64,000 bases of DNA from Ailanthus altissimus (lineage: Eukaryota; Streptophyta; Magnoliopsida; Sapindales; Simaroubaceae): NCBI GenBank assembly GCA_946807835.1, contig OX327694.1, positions 7,018,001-7,082,000 of the forward strand. Reading direction: 5' to 3'. Numbering within the stretch: the first letter of the stretch is position 1; every line of letters starts with the position of its first letter. The notes below the pieces were generated by a model. That model was not told where the DNA came from and ran no database searches. It saw only the letters and a program-made list of their open reading frames with translations. A program made the position numbers and the translations under genes. Below, one piece after another: positions 35,826 through 48,067 of this stretch.

Positions 35826-37859
35826 GATATTTTGTATATATTTTAAGTTATGATTATGTATTGTGCCACATCTATTTTGATATAAAAATATGAATTTCTT
35901 TGCATTTGTGATATGAGTATTGACATTAAGCATAGACACGCGTAAGACCTTATTTGAATAAGAAAGTTTATTTTGAAGTGAAAGTTTTGTCCATAATATA
36001 AGTTTTATTTTTCTAGGATACCTAAACTTAATTTTTACTTAGTAGGCACCCTCTGTATATTGTGGAGCCTTTTTGTTATGTGTGGCCTTTCTTTTGGCAC
36101 TGGTATATGTGTGGCATTTTCTTTGAGATTGATATATGTGATCTATTTGTTTATGCTACTATATGTTGAGAGGAGTCTTATAGGTACCATTGGGACTTAT
36201 GAGTCTTTACATTCGTGTGTTGACACATTGGTGCATATGGGAGGACTCACCGATGATCAGGGTGAAGGTCCGGCTTTTACCTTTAGGCATAAGTGTACTC
36301 TGTGTGTGAAATCTAAGCTTTACTTGCGCTATTCCACTCATACAGTATGTTGCCGATATGTGACTTTTTGGGCTCATTTTGTAAGTTATGAAAATCCTAT
36401 TAAGTGATAATTAAGTAAAGGGATTCTTAGCATAAGAATTTTGAAAGATATGATATGATATATTTTCGAGTTCAAAAGTGATTTCTTTAATCATGGTATG
36501 TTATACACATGCATTATATAGATATATTTATTTTTCTATATGAAAAATTAGTTTATTTATTGAATTTTATACTCATTATTGTTTGTTATGATTATCAGAT
36601 GACTGAAGGTTTATATGCATAGTAAATTTGGCAAGGAGTCTGCTGCCCTTTGGTTCCCTATAAGTCATTATGATTTTTAAGAATGAACTTTTATTAGAGT
36701 GTTATTTTATTTTTAAGAACTTTATTTCTGCACTTTTGACTTTGAGAATTATTATGATTATGTTTTCTTGATTACTTATTAAGTAATGGATATAATTTTT
36801 GCATGATAAGTTTAGTTATATGTGAATCACTCTTTTGACCCATTTCGAGTTGGGAGCATGACACCGGCCATTAAAGAGATATTTCTAGATGCGAAACCAC
36901 TTAGACCACCTAATTGTCTCAATATCTCATATTAACTCTTAAATATCACTATAAATTCAAAATCAAGTTATTTTAACACTTTGTTTTTTGAAGAGAGAAA
37001 GAGTACATTCACATTCTAGAGAGATAAAGCATATAGATTCACAACAGCAACTTGATCTCTGATTCCAACTGCCAATTTTTGTCAACTTCGGACATTTTTA
37101 ACTACTTTTTAGCAAACCAAAGTATGTTCTTCCCTTTGACTATATTGTTTCTGCAAAAAGCAATTTACTTCTGCCAAACACTATATACTTTATTTAAATA
37201 TCGTTACTAAGTTGTATCAGTGTTTAATGGCTTGAAATTGTGCTCTTTTTTTTGCATTGTCCTTGATTTTTTTCCTAAAACTTGTTATTTTCTGTTGATT
37301 GTTCTCAGGATAGGATGCTTGACCTTGCCCAAATTGCACTTAGTCTTTTTAGCCTTAGAATATCAACCCATAGTTAAACAGGATCTCATATCATAGAGAA
37401 CCCTATTATAGTGGATATGAAGCCAGACCTTAGCCATATAGAAGAGGAGAAAATCACTTTGATTAAGAAGAATAGTCAAGCTAACCAGTTTAAGGGAGAT
37501 TTTGCCTCTCAAGAAGAAGCTTTAAATTCGTCTGACAAGTAGAACCTGAGGCCATTATGGCTGAGGTAAAAGATAAGAATGAAGGTAATGCTTCCGCTGA
37601 GGAGGTTGAGTCTGAAGACTCATAGATCATTAAGAGTAAAGAAGAAATCCTTGATGGCAAAGAGGAGATCATCAAGGACAAGGATATGGAGAAAGACCCT
37701 GAGCCCACCGCAAGAGGTGATGAGGTAGAAAATTTGGAGTTGAATTATCTTTACTGAGAGTCTACTATGGCTGAAGAGGATTAAGAGTGCCTAAGAATGA
37801 GATTTAATATCCTCTCATTAGTAACTTTAAGGGTCTCTCTTACTAATGATTTTTCTAGT

Positions 37860-38290
37860 CCTTCTAAGTTGGAGAGGTGACCCTACACCTCAATTTCTTT
37901 AATCAGGGTCTACAGCTTCCCATATAGCTATACTTCTCTAAATATTTGCACAAATAAGAATCACCCTTTCCCAATTGATCTTGAATTCTTGGTAGGTCAT
38001 TTTATGGATTTGTGTTTTATAGGCAAAGATTGGTTAAACTGAACATTCCTTTCAATAGTTGCAATCTTTGTATTGAATGAAGGCTAATCCATCTATGTAT
38101 AAGGGCTTCTACTACTTGGCCCTTTATAGAGGTCTAGGCCTTGTTACACATTTACCCTCCAATAACATGGGGTGGAAACCATAGTGGTTATTTATTGAAG
38201 AAGAGTAAGGCTAAGAAGTCTCTGTACCCATACTAGGAACTTGGTTTGGTCCTACCAAGTTTACATCAGATGTGGGTTTTTTTTTCATTC
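37860..38290 (+). pseudogene. Decayed gag-like fragment of a plant retrotransposon
   Basis: Frame-broken translation reads like the N-terminal gag-type region of large Ty3/Gypsy elements (Pfam name: putative gypsy type transposon). Recognisable pieces are GFYYLALYRGLGLVTHLP, then SNNMGWKP, then LGTWFGPTKF. Several stops and shifts break it. The acidic Glu/Lys-rich stretch at 37,480-37,740 upstream may belong to the same reading. It lies between the LTR-like copies A and B, as an internal region should. Confidence 0.4.
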
Positions 38291-38982
38291 ATTGTGTTAG
38301 CTTTTCTTTATTTTCACTAAGAACTGCTTACTTAAACCACTTTATTTTATAGCTATTTGGTCCACGAGACTAGAGATTTCTAACTCAAACCAAGTAAGAG
38401 TTGAAGTTGTATGTCAATACACTACAAGTTCAAAGGACTTTCTATCTACCCTATATTTACAGGCTTTAAACCTTATCACAACTTTATCAAAAAATGTTTT
38501 GACCGCAAAGAAAAGGAAGAGAAGTAAGTCCCTCTGATACTTTAGGATTCTCATTCTTTATTACATGTTTAACCTGCTGCTGGATCTCTTACTTGAAGAA
38601 ATGCCAAGAGAAAATAATAGTAGTAGGAAGAAGACCTACCAGGATAGGTTTGGATTAGGGACACTGGCTCATGATAGAAAATGTGTTCTAGGTTTTTTGA
38701 ATAGGCAAGGAGCGGTAGTAGAAACTTGCACATGACACCTCAGAAAGGGTAGGGAGTGACCTCGAAACACTTCCTCATGAACAGATAAAGGCAAAGAGGT
38801 GGCCAACCCCTCAGCAACTACTTAAACTTGTCTCTCGAGCAAGCATTATCTCGTCCTTCTTAGGCACCATCTCTAAGGTCTTTTGCTTAGATTGAGGCCA
38901 CTCCTAAGGTAGATCAAATTGTCTGGGAAAAGCTGAGGAAGGTTGTGTCTGATAACTCCCTGACACATCTAGAATATAAGAC

Positions 38983-41346
38983 AGTTAAAAATTGAGCGTG
39001 TGACATACGAGTGTATACGTAATTTTAAAAATTACTACACGCAGCGGAAGCATGTTAACAAATACTTCTTATTTAAAAAATTTAACCACATATATCACAT
39101 ATATGCTCAAGTATAACTATTATACAACAACTTATATATGATGAATAATTATGTACATAAAATTAAAATGTAAAGAACACTTACCTAATGAAAGTAGCTT
39201 TACAAAATCTTCAAGTCTTCCAATAATTCAATTGAAGAGCTCACCTTATGAATAATTCTAGTCCATAATGGCTTGGTAGGATTATGGAGTTAGAATGGTT
39301 AGTTTTTAGAATTTTCAGCAACATGTATTCAAACACTTTGAATATAATTTTGTTTCTTAAATGGAGATGATAAATATTTTACATACAGCTCTTATATTAA
39401 TTTTTAGAAACAATTTTCATGGGATAATTATTTTGAACAACTATTGTCTAAAATAATTATCTTTTCTCTATTTTCTTTTCATTCATTTTTAGCCATCATT
39501 GAGAAAAGAAGAAGAAGACAGGGTTTTCATGTTTTTCAATACTTGAAAGAACAAAAACTAATTTTCTCTTACCTCACCATTCACTTGGTCGAATCTTGCA
39601 CTTTCAAATTGAAAATTCATTCAAATCTTTTTTATTAATTTGTTATAATAATATATTCATTTGTTAACCAAATTTTATTTTTGTTATTCAACACTTTTTG
39701 ATAAAATAAAAACAAGTGCTCCACTAATTTAATTGTTGGTCTCTCACTTTGAATTAATTTATTAAGCACTAGAATAATGACCACCTAATTAAATCATTAC
39801 CTAACAAATATAATTATTTTAATTATATTAGGTAAATAAATGGCCAACATTTAAACCCCTTATTATATTATAATACAATGGTCATGATTAATATATATTA
39901 TTATATTATCTAATAATATAATAATAATATCTAATTTAATTATTTAAAATAATTTTGAATAATTATTTTTTACTTTACTAGTTTTTACTACTAAGGTTAA
40001 ATAGTAAAACTAACGTAAAATCAAATTATGGACCAAATTGTGCCACTTGTCTATCGTCCTATTAATTCACAACTCTTATTAATTAATTCAATGATGTACT
40101 TAACAATTAAGTCTTAATAAATGCACATCCTGAGGGATTCTAAAATAATTATTCTATTTTGCTGGAATTTATTAGATCGAATTATTCAATTTAGTCTGCC
40201 ACCCCAGTGCTCAACGAGTACACTTCATATTGTGAGACTCTCTAGGTTCACACCTAATTTGTCATATGGAGCTCCTCCATACGTTTGTGAACGATGCCCC
40301 ACATACACGTTACAGATATTATAAATTAGCGCATTTAACTATGCAAGTTAAGGTTATTGCATATTTGTATAATCCCTCCATCATTTATATCATGGAAGAG
40401 CAGAGATATAGATCATCACCGTCAAATCTCTATCTGTTCAACCAGCAACTTATCTCCAGATGTATATTTCCTTAAACAATATCCACAAATATTTTTATGA
40501 TATTGTTTATCCCTTCGGAATATATTTTCCAAGGTTTATACTTGTGACCATAAGACTTTTTGAAATACAATCTTGAAGCATTAGGATATACAACCCACTC
40601 ATATGAGCTGATAGATCCCATATCTATGCACACCAGACTCCATGAGCATTAGACCATACCCAGCGACACGTAGCGGTTAGACCATGAAAGGTCTCTGACA
40701 TGTGTGGAACCTAAGTATGGTGGATCACTCACAAGCCCATCATAGTGCTCAAGTTAAATGACCACAAATACTACTCAACTCGGAAGACCTTCCATTGACG
40801 GCTTTATGAGATGTTTATTGGAGGTCTTTGAGAGTCTATTCAATATCTAGTCCTCACTGAATACATGTATATCTATACGAGCTTCCACTAAACTCATAGT
40901 TTGTTAAGGCTAATCATCTAGACTATCCAGATATAGACATACACTAATCTATATTAATGGGTTCCACCGATAAACCCGCATCGATGAAATTAGATTAGGA
41001 ACATCATGTTTGAGAAAATATTTGCATAATAACATTTCTTAACACCATCTACAACTCTTTGCAGCTATGTCATTATAAATATATTCTCACGTTATTGTCC
41101 TATTTCAGCCAAGGCTCTAACTGTTTAAATTTCGCTAACTCTATTAATGTGCTAACTTTTAGCATTGATCTAAACTCCTTTAGACCATATCTGAACTCCT
41201 TCAGATCATACAATGTTTGAAACGTTACAAGCATCTTACCATTTATTATAAATAATATTAACAATTTTATTAGAAATGATAATTGTATAAATACTATCAT
41301 TAAATATTTATACATAATGGGATGGCATGTAAGCACAATCCCAACA
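38983..41346. mobile_element. Solo LTR, family X copy 2 (2364 bp, TSD AAGAC)
   Basis: It ends CCCAACA at 41346, and AAGAC lies directly before 38983 (38978-38982) and after 41346 (41347-41351). It begins AGTTAAAA, so the first base is A where T is expected, probably a mutation. The GCAGCGGAAG block near 39,043 and the long CCATACCCAGCGACACG block near 40,655 align in order with copy 1. A solo LTR is the simplest reading, since no internal region or second LTR is attached. Confidence 0.72.
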
Positions 41347-41351
41347 AAGAC

Positions 41352-43145
41352 TTTATTCTTAAGTGCTAGATTGTCAAAGTAATAAATAACTCAGTAAAAA
41401 CGGGGTCGATCCACAGGGAAGTGAGATTAAAATTACAAATTATAAATAGTCATAAGACAAATAAAGTAATAAAAGATGTTTGCAAATAATAATTCAAATA
41501 ATCAATTAAAGTAAATGTTAAGGTTAGGGGATTCACTCTTGGCATATGAAATAAGAATATATTCAGCTCTCCTTATAACTTAATTAAAATTCTCACACAA
41601 AGGAGGTTCCAATTGAAAGATATAAGAATTAAAGTTCATCATCATTTATATATTAACTTATATTTATTTCTTTTAATTATTATACACCAAATCTTATAAA
41701 ATGGGTTCAAGTATTTATTATGACAATATTTATATTTGTCTACAATAAATCATGACTTCCACTTTGTAAGAAAGAGTATCTATGCCAATCTTGTAAATGG
41801 TTTTAAGAATTTATTATATCAACTATAAAAATTGTCTATAATAAATCAAGATTCACCACTTTGTAAGAAAGGGTACCAATATTGTAAAATAAAATAAATA
41901 CATCATATATAAATTTACTTACTTTAAAAATGTAACATTAAATTCTAGAATAAGAGCTTAAGTATATCTAATTACCTTATCAAGAGTTTCACCCTTTCAC
42001 CTTAGCAAAATAAAAATTACTTGGACATAATAAAATAAAATAAAAAGATGGAAAAAGAGATAATATGAACTTTAGACTAGTAAACAAAATAAATAATACT
42101 ACAAAGAGATAATACAAAAGATAAGTATTTTAAACTAAAATCTATCTCTCTAATTACATACTTAAGGCATAAATAAGCCACCTATTTATATAAAAATATA
42201 GATTATACAAGACAAATAAGGAGAGAACCACTTAAATGATAAAAGTAAAAAAGAGAGGCAATTAATTTGCACTCATTATTACTAATGCACCCACTTAATT
42301 ATTCAATTTGAAATTGATTTGTTTCGAATTAGCTTCTATAAAAAAAATTAATAAGTCTCTCAGCTTTCCAAATTGAGTTGTATCATATATATTAGATACG
42401 TATTTCTCAAGTTATAGGCCAAATACTGAAGACTGATTGAACTAGGCTTGTATTGCAGATCAAGTTTTTTAGGCCATTTTTAACCCTATAAATGCTCGAA
42501 TTATAAATTTCTTGTGCAATATAATATTTTATTCTATTAAGTAGAATATTTAAAGGATTAAGAATCACTCTAATTGGATTCTTAGGTAGAGAGTTATGTC
42601 TATTTTACTGAACTTACTACAAAATAGTTAAAAGCTAATTAAGTATAATATTGTAAACATGCTTAAATTAGGAAGGTTAATGGCACTAGTATGGCAAAAA
42701 AATTGATATAAAACTCTTATTAAATGTGTAATTTCAAGTATTCATCACTCCTCTACCTTTACACCTAAAACCTTTGCTCCCAACAAGTGAGGCAATTTCA
42801 AGCAATTGACAAATGCTTATAAGGTAGGGAGAACACTACATCAATCTAAGACGAGCTCAGGAGATCTTGGGGTGGGATCCCATCATTGTTGTCCACATTT
42901 TCCTTGGTAATGCGATGGATGTAAGCTTATTTCTTTCTCGTAATTTCTCTTTCATGATGGTTACTCAGATTACAATTTTTGATGATATTTTCAGGCCACA
43001 TATTCTCTGTCTTATAGTTGCACCGATAACATTCGCACCCTCAACAATGGTACTTATTATTAGGACCTTAAAAAATATTTGGATAAGGTGAAGAGTCATG
43101 TCGAAGAGGCAAAGAAGCCCTACCTACTGATAGAGGAGTAAAGGA
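41352..43145. repeat. Repeat DNA with a GGGTCGATCCACAGGGA motif
   Basis: No gene is supported. Near 41,402-41,418 the text reads GGGGTCGATCCACAGGG, the reverse complement style of the CCCTGTGGGATCGAT motif at about 44,441. Such words mark widespread plant retrotransposon leader or LTR-edge sequences. The stretch at about 42,840-43,130 (ORF 42867-43091) may be decayed internal sequence of the large element; no domain is clear. Confidence 0.4.
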
Positions 43146-43149
43146 ACTA

Positions 43150-44535
43150 GTATGATTTGTACCCAATTTTTATATTTTTTCTTAAATCATAAATATTTGG
43201 CCATTTAATTGTATTTTTTATTATAAATGATGCAAGATAGAAAATGTGATGCATAGGAACAAACAGAAGGCAAATCGAACTTAAAACGAAAAAGTTACAC
43301 TCAAAATACGAAAGCAAGTACCAAGCCTAGGCGCTATAGCGCCCACGATTGGGCGTAGTGCCCAGGTCAGTAGTTGAGCATCGAGGCACCCACAACCCAA
43401 TGCTGCAGCACCTAGTAATGCTTCCCCAAGTCATGTTTTCTGATCTTGGCACTGCGACGCCAAGCCCCTAGCGTCGCGGGGCCCATGCGGCATATAAAAG
43501 CCCCTCTCAACTCTCTTATTTGAACTTGGATTCAAAGCCCCTTACCCTTAGGGTTGCTTATACCAAAAAAAAAATACTCTTTTGAGGTAAAATACACAGA
43601 CTTTGGAGGGGCAAAAATGTAAAGAAGGAATTCACAACACAAAATCAAATATCAAAGCCAAAAAATCAAAATTCAAGCTTCAAGTTAAAATTGAGAGAAA
43701 AGCAATCCAAGATATCTTCTTGATTAGTTTCTTCTCTTTTCTTATTATTATGTTCTCGTTCTTTCTGTTCTTCATGGATTGGTTTGATACTTTTTGTTTT
43801 GTGATGAGCTAAACTTGTTATTCTAATATTCGACTATGTGAACCTAGTATGTAGTTGGATTTCATTGATTCTTAGTTTATGAACTTAATTATTATAATTG
43901 ATTCATTTTCTCTTATGTTTATTTCTTTTATTATTTCTAGCCAATATTATGAATGATTGAGGAACCATGATGAACTCAACGGAAGGATTCATATGTTTAG
44001 CCCATGATAGTTTGATGTATGATCATAGGGTAACAACTATAAGTTCCTTCTAGGACAGATATATACCTAAATGGCATGTATGGTATAATTTGGACTTGAT
44101 CTTAATGAATTACATTCTAATTTGATTACCATAGATATATAGGTGATTGTTAAAATGTGTAATATAATCATTTGACTATCGATAGAGGCTTGTGATAATA
44201 TTAGTGTCTAAGCCAATCAATTGGTATTAAGAGATTAACTAAGAAGTTAATAAATTCAATGAAATATTAGGGGATGAGTCAAAATCTTAAATTATCTTTA
44301 TTTGTGAATTCTACCATTTACTTTTGTTTAGTTAATTGATAGAGTTAGATTAGTTAATTAAATTTCAGATTGTTATTTTCTGAATAAAACTTAAGTAGGT
44401 ACAATTTTAGTACTTAATTTATAGAATTAGATCGCATAGTCCCTGTGGGATCGATATCTGAACTTAAAATTCTATATTACTTGATACGATAGCGTGCACT
44501 TGCGCTAGATTAGTATAGCTTCAATCACCTGCTAC
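43150..44535 (+). repeat. LTR- or leader-like repeat with a GC-rich GGGCG patch
   Basis: It contains a GC-rich patch at about 43,327-43,490 (GGCGCTATAGCGCCC and related words) and then a T-rich stretch. It ends in AGTCCCTGTGGGATCGATAT (about 44,439-44,458) followed by CGTGCACTTGCG. This layout is common at LTR or leader edges of plant Ty3/Gypsy elements. The ORF at 43603-43812 is low-complexity. Ends are not resolved. Confidence 0.4.
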
Positions 44536-44599
44536 TTAAATAAGTTCTCCTTATACTTTTTTCATTCTATTTCCTAGTTTATAGGATATAAGCCTCTTA

Positions 44600-45180
44600 A
44601 ACGTTTTATGATAATCATTCAAGGTGTACCTTAGAAAATTAATCGAGCGGATCTTTTGTGGCTTTGCCCCGTACCTTTTCGGCTTTTCTGATAATTATCT
44701 AAGGTTTACCTTAGAAAATTAACCAAAAATTTCTTTAGTAGCCTTACCTCATATCCTCTTAACTCTTCTAACAATCATCTGAGTCATACCTCGAGAAAGT
44801 GATTAAAAAGGTATTTTATGGCTTTACCCTATATCCTCTTGGTTCTTTTGATAATCATTCGAGACGTACTTTAGAAAATTAATTGAAAGGGTTTTTAGTG
44901 GTCTTACTCTACATCCTTTCAGCTCTTCTGATAATTATTCGAGGCGTGTCTCAAAACATTAATCAAAAGGATCTTTAGTGGCTTTACCCCATATCCTCTC
45001 GGTTCTTCTGACAATCATCTCAAGTGTACCTCAAGAAATTAACTTAGAGGGTCTTTGGTGACTTTACCCTGTATCCTCCTAACTTTTTTAATAGCTATCC
45101 TAGTTGTACCTCAAGAAATTAACTAAGATGGTCTTTGGTGGCCTTATCCTATATCCTCTCATTTTTTTTTTTATAATCAT
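44600..45180. repeat. 80-bp tandem array, ~7 units
   Basis: The landmark ATAATCATT or a close variant falls at 44611, 44691, 44771, 44851, 44931, 45011 and 45091, exactly 80 bp apart each time, and again at 45173 (82 bp). The units differ by many substitutions but hardly any indels. The period is not a multiple of three and stops are frequent, so it is not coding. It lies just inside the LTR-like copy B, where Tat/Ogre-type elements often carry tandem repeats. Confidence 0.92.
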
Positions 45181-45204
45181 CCAATACATACTCTAGGCAT
45201 CCAA

Positions 45205-45365
45205 GAAAATTTTACTCGGGCATTAGAACCTTAGCTTAAGCATCTAAGGCTTCAGCTCAACCATTTAAGGAAATTTAGCTCGGGTATTTGAACCTTAGTT
45301 TGAGCATTTAAGGCTTCAACTCAGGCATATGAGAAAGTTTTGCTCATGTATATTAACCTTAGTCT
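45205..45365. repeat. ~64-bp tandem repeat, 2.3 units
   Basis: Units begin at about 45205, 45270 and 45333 with GAAA(A/T)TTT(A/T)GCTCGGG-like starts and share GAACCTTAG and AAGGCTTCA words. It directly follows the 80-bp array but is a different unit. Confidence 0.75.
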
Positions 45366-45369
45366 AATA

Positions 45370-45890
45370 CCTAGCCGAAAGGATTTCATAGTGGCCATAG
45401 TCTCTACCCTTCCAGTACTTCAATTAGCCTTTTCTTTGGTGAACACTTATTATATGATATTTGAAAATTCTAAAAAAGAAAAGCAATTATCAAATATATT
45501 ACTTATGAAAACTTGAGTGTTTATGAGTGTTAAAAGATAAAAGTTATATAAAACTATAGAAGAGAATTAATAGGTTGTCAATTCAGGGGTATTGTTCGTG
45601 ATACCATTGGCATCTTATGATTTATTGATTGTTCATCTTAGCATGCTTAGACTTGTGTTAATAGTTCAACTTTTCAGAGCATCTTATAACGGCTTTTTAA
45701 ACCAAGCAGAGGACTTCCTTGGGTAATTGCCTTATTCATCCTCGTTTCTTACTTTTTCTCTATGGTTTTTATTCATTTAAATTACTTTTTTATAGGCGAC
45801 CAGATAGATTGTAATCGTATTTCTCGATCATCTACTTTCATAGTCCGTATGTCTTCCTAGCTTTCCATTCTATTCTTACAGATGGTGCTA
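45370..45890. other. Spacer between tandem repeats and copy B
   Basis: About 500 bp with no supportable gene or repeat. By position it would be the 3' end of the internal region of the large retrotransposon. Confidence 0.4.
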
Positions 45891-47875
45891 AACTATTAAC
45901 CTTGAATTTAAGCTATCCTAAGCCAATGAGTTAGATTTGTAAATCTCTAGGAACAACTACAAGTCCTCTTAATGGGCTGGGATAGATTGACCACTCTGAG
46001 CATTCATTGCGCTATACGAGCTTAAACTCGCTAGAACCCACCCTTTTTGGAAATAATTTGGTAAGGTCTAAAACAAATTTAGAATGAGTTTAATACATAA
46101 AGTTCAAATCTACAACAAGTTTGGTGAAATATTTGCGGAAACCCTAACAGGCATCTACGAATATTTACATTTTTTTTATTAAAACAAAAAGAACAAATGA
46201 TGTTACTTCGGGTATTCACAAATATTTACATTTTTTTTTATTTTTTTTAAAAATAAATGATGTTACTTTAGTTATAGCCTTAAATAAAAAAATTGAAAGA
46301 ACGATTTTTATCTCTTCTTCAATTCATCAATAGTTCTCACTGTCACTTGTCATACAAACATAATGCCGTATTTTTGTCATCTTTAATTCTCTATTCTTAC
46401 AAAACTATTTACTCATACTTATTAAATATTTATTTGATTCTCAAATAACACATTTCGATCTCTCTTTAATCTTTACCTCACTAATATTACATTACTTTAT
46501 TAAATAATCTAAATATTTTAATAAACATGGGTTGATTTTTTGTTTAACTTTTTAATTTTTTTCTTCACATAATAGAAATTGATAATCATTTTGTTTAACT
46601 TATTATTTTTTTTCACATGATGGAGATTGATAGCAATTTTTTTTCTACTTTTTTACTCTTTTAGTTTAATTTGGTATTAACTTATTTAGTTGGCAAATTA
46701 ACTTATCCTAAAATTATAATATGTCAATATAAATTCATTTGTAAGATGTATTTTTAAATCTTTAATCAAGCCACAAAAAATTATTTTTGTTTAATTGGGT
46801 TGTTTTGTAATTATGTTATCTAGTGTTTCTGTTAACTATTTATAAGTTATTTTTATTAGTTTTAACTTGAAAATGAATTTAACTTTAATGGGAAGACTTT
46901 TATTGAACTAAATTTGTGATATGATTTTGATTGCTATATTTTATGAATTTTCTTTAAAATTAATGTTATGAATTTATATTTTTTATATTAATTTACAATT
47001 CGCTTAAAATTTGTGGATAACCGATTACAGATTTAGTAAAGAGTACATATCCGCTAAGGTGGGTTCGATAATGAAATCCTAAACCCAAAATGGATTTGGG
47101 AAAGATATGATATTTTATTTTTGATGTGGATGCAGATGTAGATGCAAATGCAGATGCAAGTTTAGAAATATCAATCCCAAACCCAATTTGTTGCCATCCT
47201 TACCTACAATCACAAATAGCGTTAAGGCGCATTGAAGTTTTTTTTATGATAACCTTCTGATGCTAAAGTCAGTGAGGGTCCAAGGATAAAACAAAGAAGG
47301 TAAGAGAAAGTTTTAGAAAGTTTTAGAATGTATTATATGTTTTAGAGAGAAAACTTGGAGAAAAGAATTAAGAAAGTAGATAAGAGTTTCTAAATGAAGG
47401 GACAAGAACTCTTTTCTTAGTCTCCTTTTTATAGGTGTGTAGTACAGAATCTTATTAGGATTAGGGCAAATTTATACCTTGTTGATTGGCTGTCCTTGTG
47501 ATTGTAAGGATTGAATTGGTTAAAGGTCCAACTCTAAGATCTTTGGGGGCACTAGTGCATCTTCGATCCTTGATAAGGACTGATGTGGTTGGCATCAAGA
47601 GAAGCCTTATTTGATCAACTCGATCAATGTTGGTTGTCGATGGCTATTGGTGCCAAGAACTTTGGGGCCAATGACCTTAATAGATCCCAAGATCATTCCC
47701 TTTTTTACTATTAGGGCCTTCCCTTGGTGATGGCTTGAGGCTTATGATATCTAACTGATAAAATTGGTCTTAGAGAGGAGATTTGAAAATATCCAAACTC
47801 CGAACTTATTGGTCTTGCTAAGCCCTTTGAAAAATTGGGCTAGGGCTAAAATCTTAAAGGAACAATGTCTAAAAT
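45890..47875 (+). mobile_element. LTR-like direct repeat, copy B, interrupted
   Basis: Two blocks match copy A in order: about 45,915-46,080 and 47,200-47,870. They are separated by about 1.1 kb that copy A lacks, so copy B has an insertion or copy A a deletion. Shared words include GGATAGATTGACCAC, TTTTAGAGAGAAAAC, TGTAAGGATTG and CCCAAGATCATTCCC. The match fades at about 47,870, just upstream of the NHL-type gene. Confidence 0.5.
46080..47195. mobile_element. Insertion-like AT-rich block inside copy B
   Basis: This segment has no partner in copy A. Its right end (GGATTTGGG, then GATGCAGATG repeats, then TTGCCATCCTTAC) is typical of a frequent plant element that ends in GCCATCC. Related text is found at 55.7-55.9 kb. 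Left terminal repeats and a target-site duplication are not clear. Confidence 0.4.
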
Positions 47876-48067
47876 AGTAAACCCGAACAAGCCGGTTAAT
47901 TGATAGCACAATGTAGCATTGAAATCAAGTTGCTTAATGTCCATACATATGTAAGGATGCCCTTAAACTATGGAACCAACCAAAAATTCTGAAGTATCCC
48001 TCTATTCTCTCCTTCTTCTTCTCCCCAAAGATTTTGCTCAGTCTTTCCTTCTTCTTGGCATTGTTTA

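Larger units (their letters stand above)
32179..36863. mobile_element. Outer solo LTR (TSD CCGGC), 4.69 kb with a nested insert
   Basis: It begins TGTAACGACCC, a start common among Ty3/Gypsy LTRs, and ends GGAGCATGACA. The GC-rich 5-bp word CCGGC flanks it exactly (32174-32178 and 36864-36868), which is strong evidence in such AT-rich DNA. Removing the nested 2189-bp solo LTR and its duplication leaves about 2.49 kb. No coding domain was seen; the 115-codon ORF at 36060-36407 has no recognisable family. The strand of the parent element is uncertain. Confidence 0.8.

Noticed and set aside
36060..36407. 115-codon ORF with hydrophobic start
   Set aside because: It lies within the outer solo LTR, with no family or promoter support.
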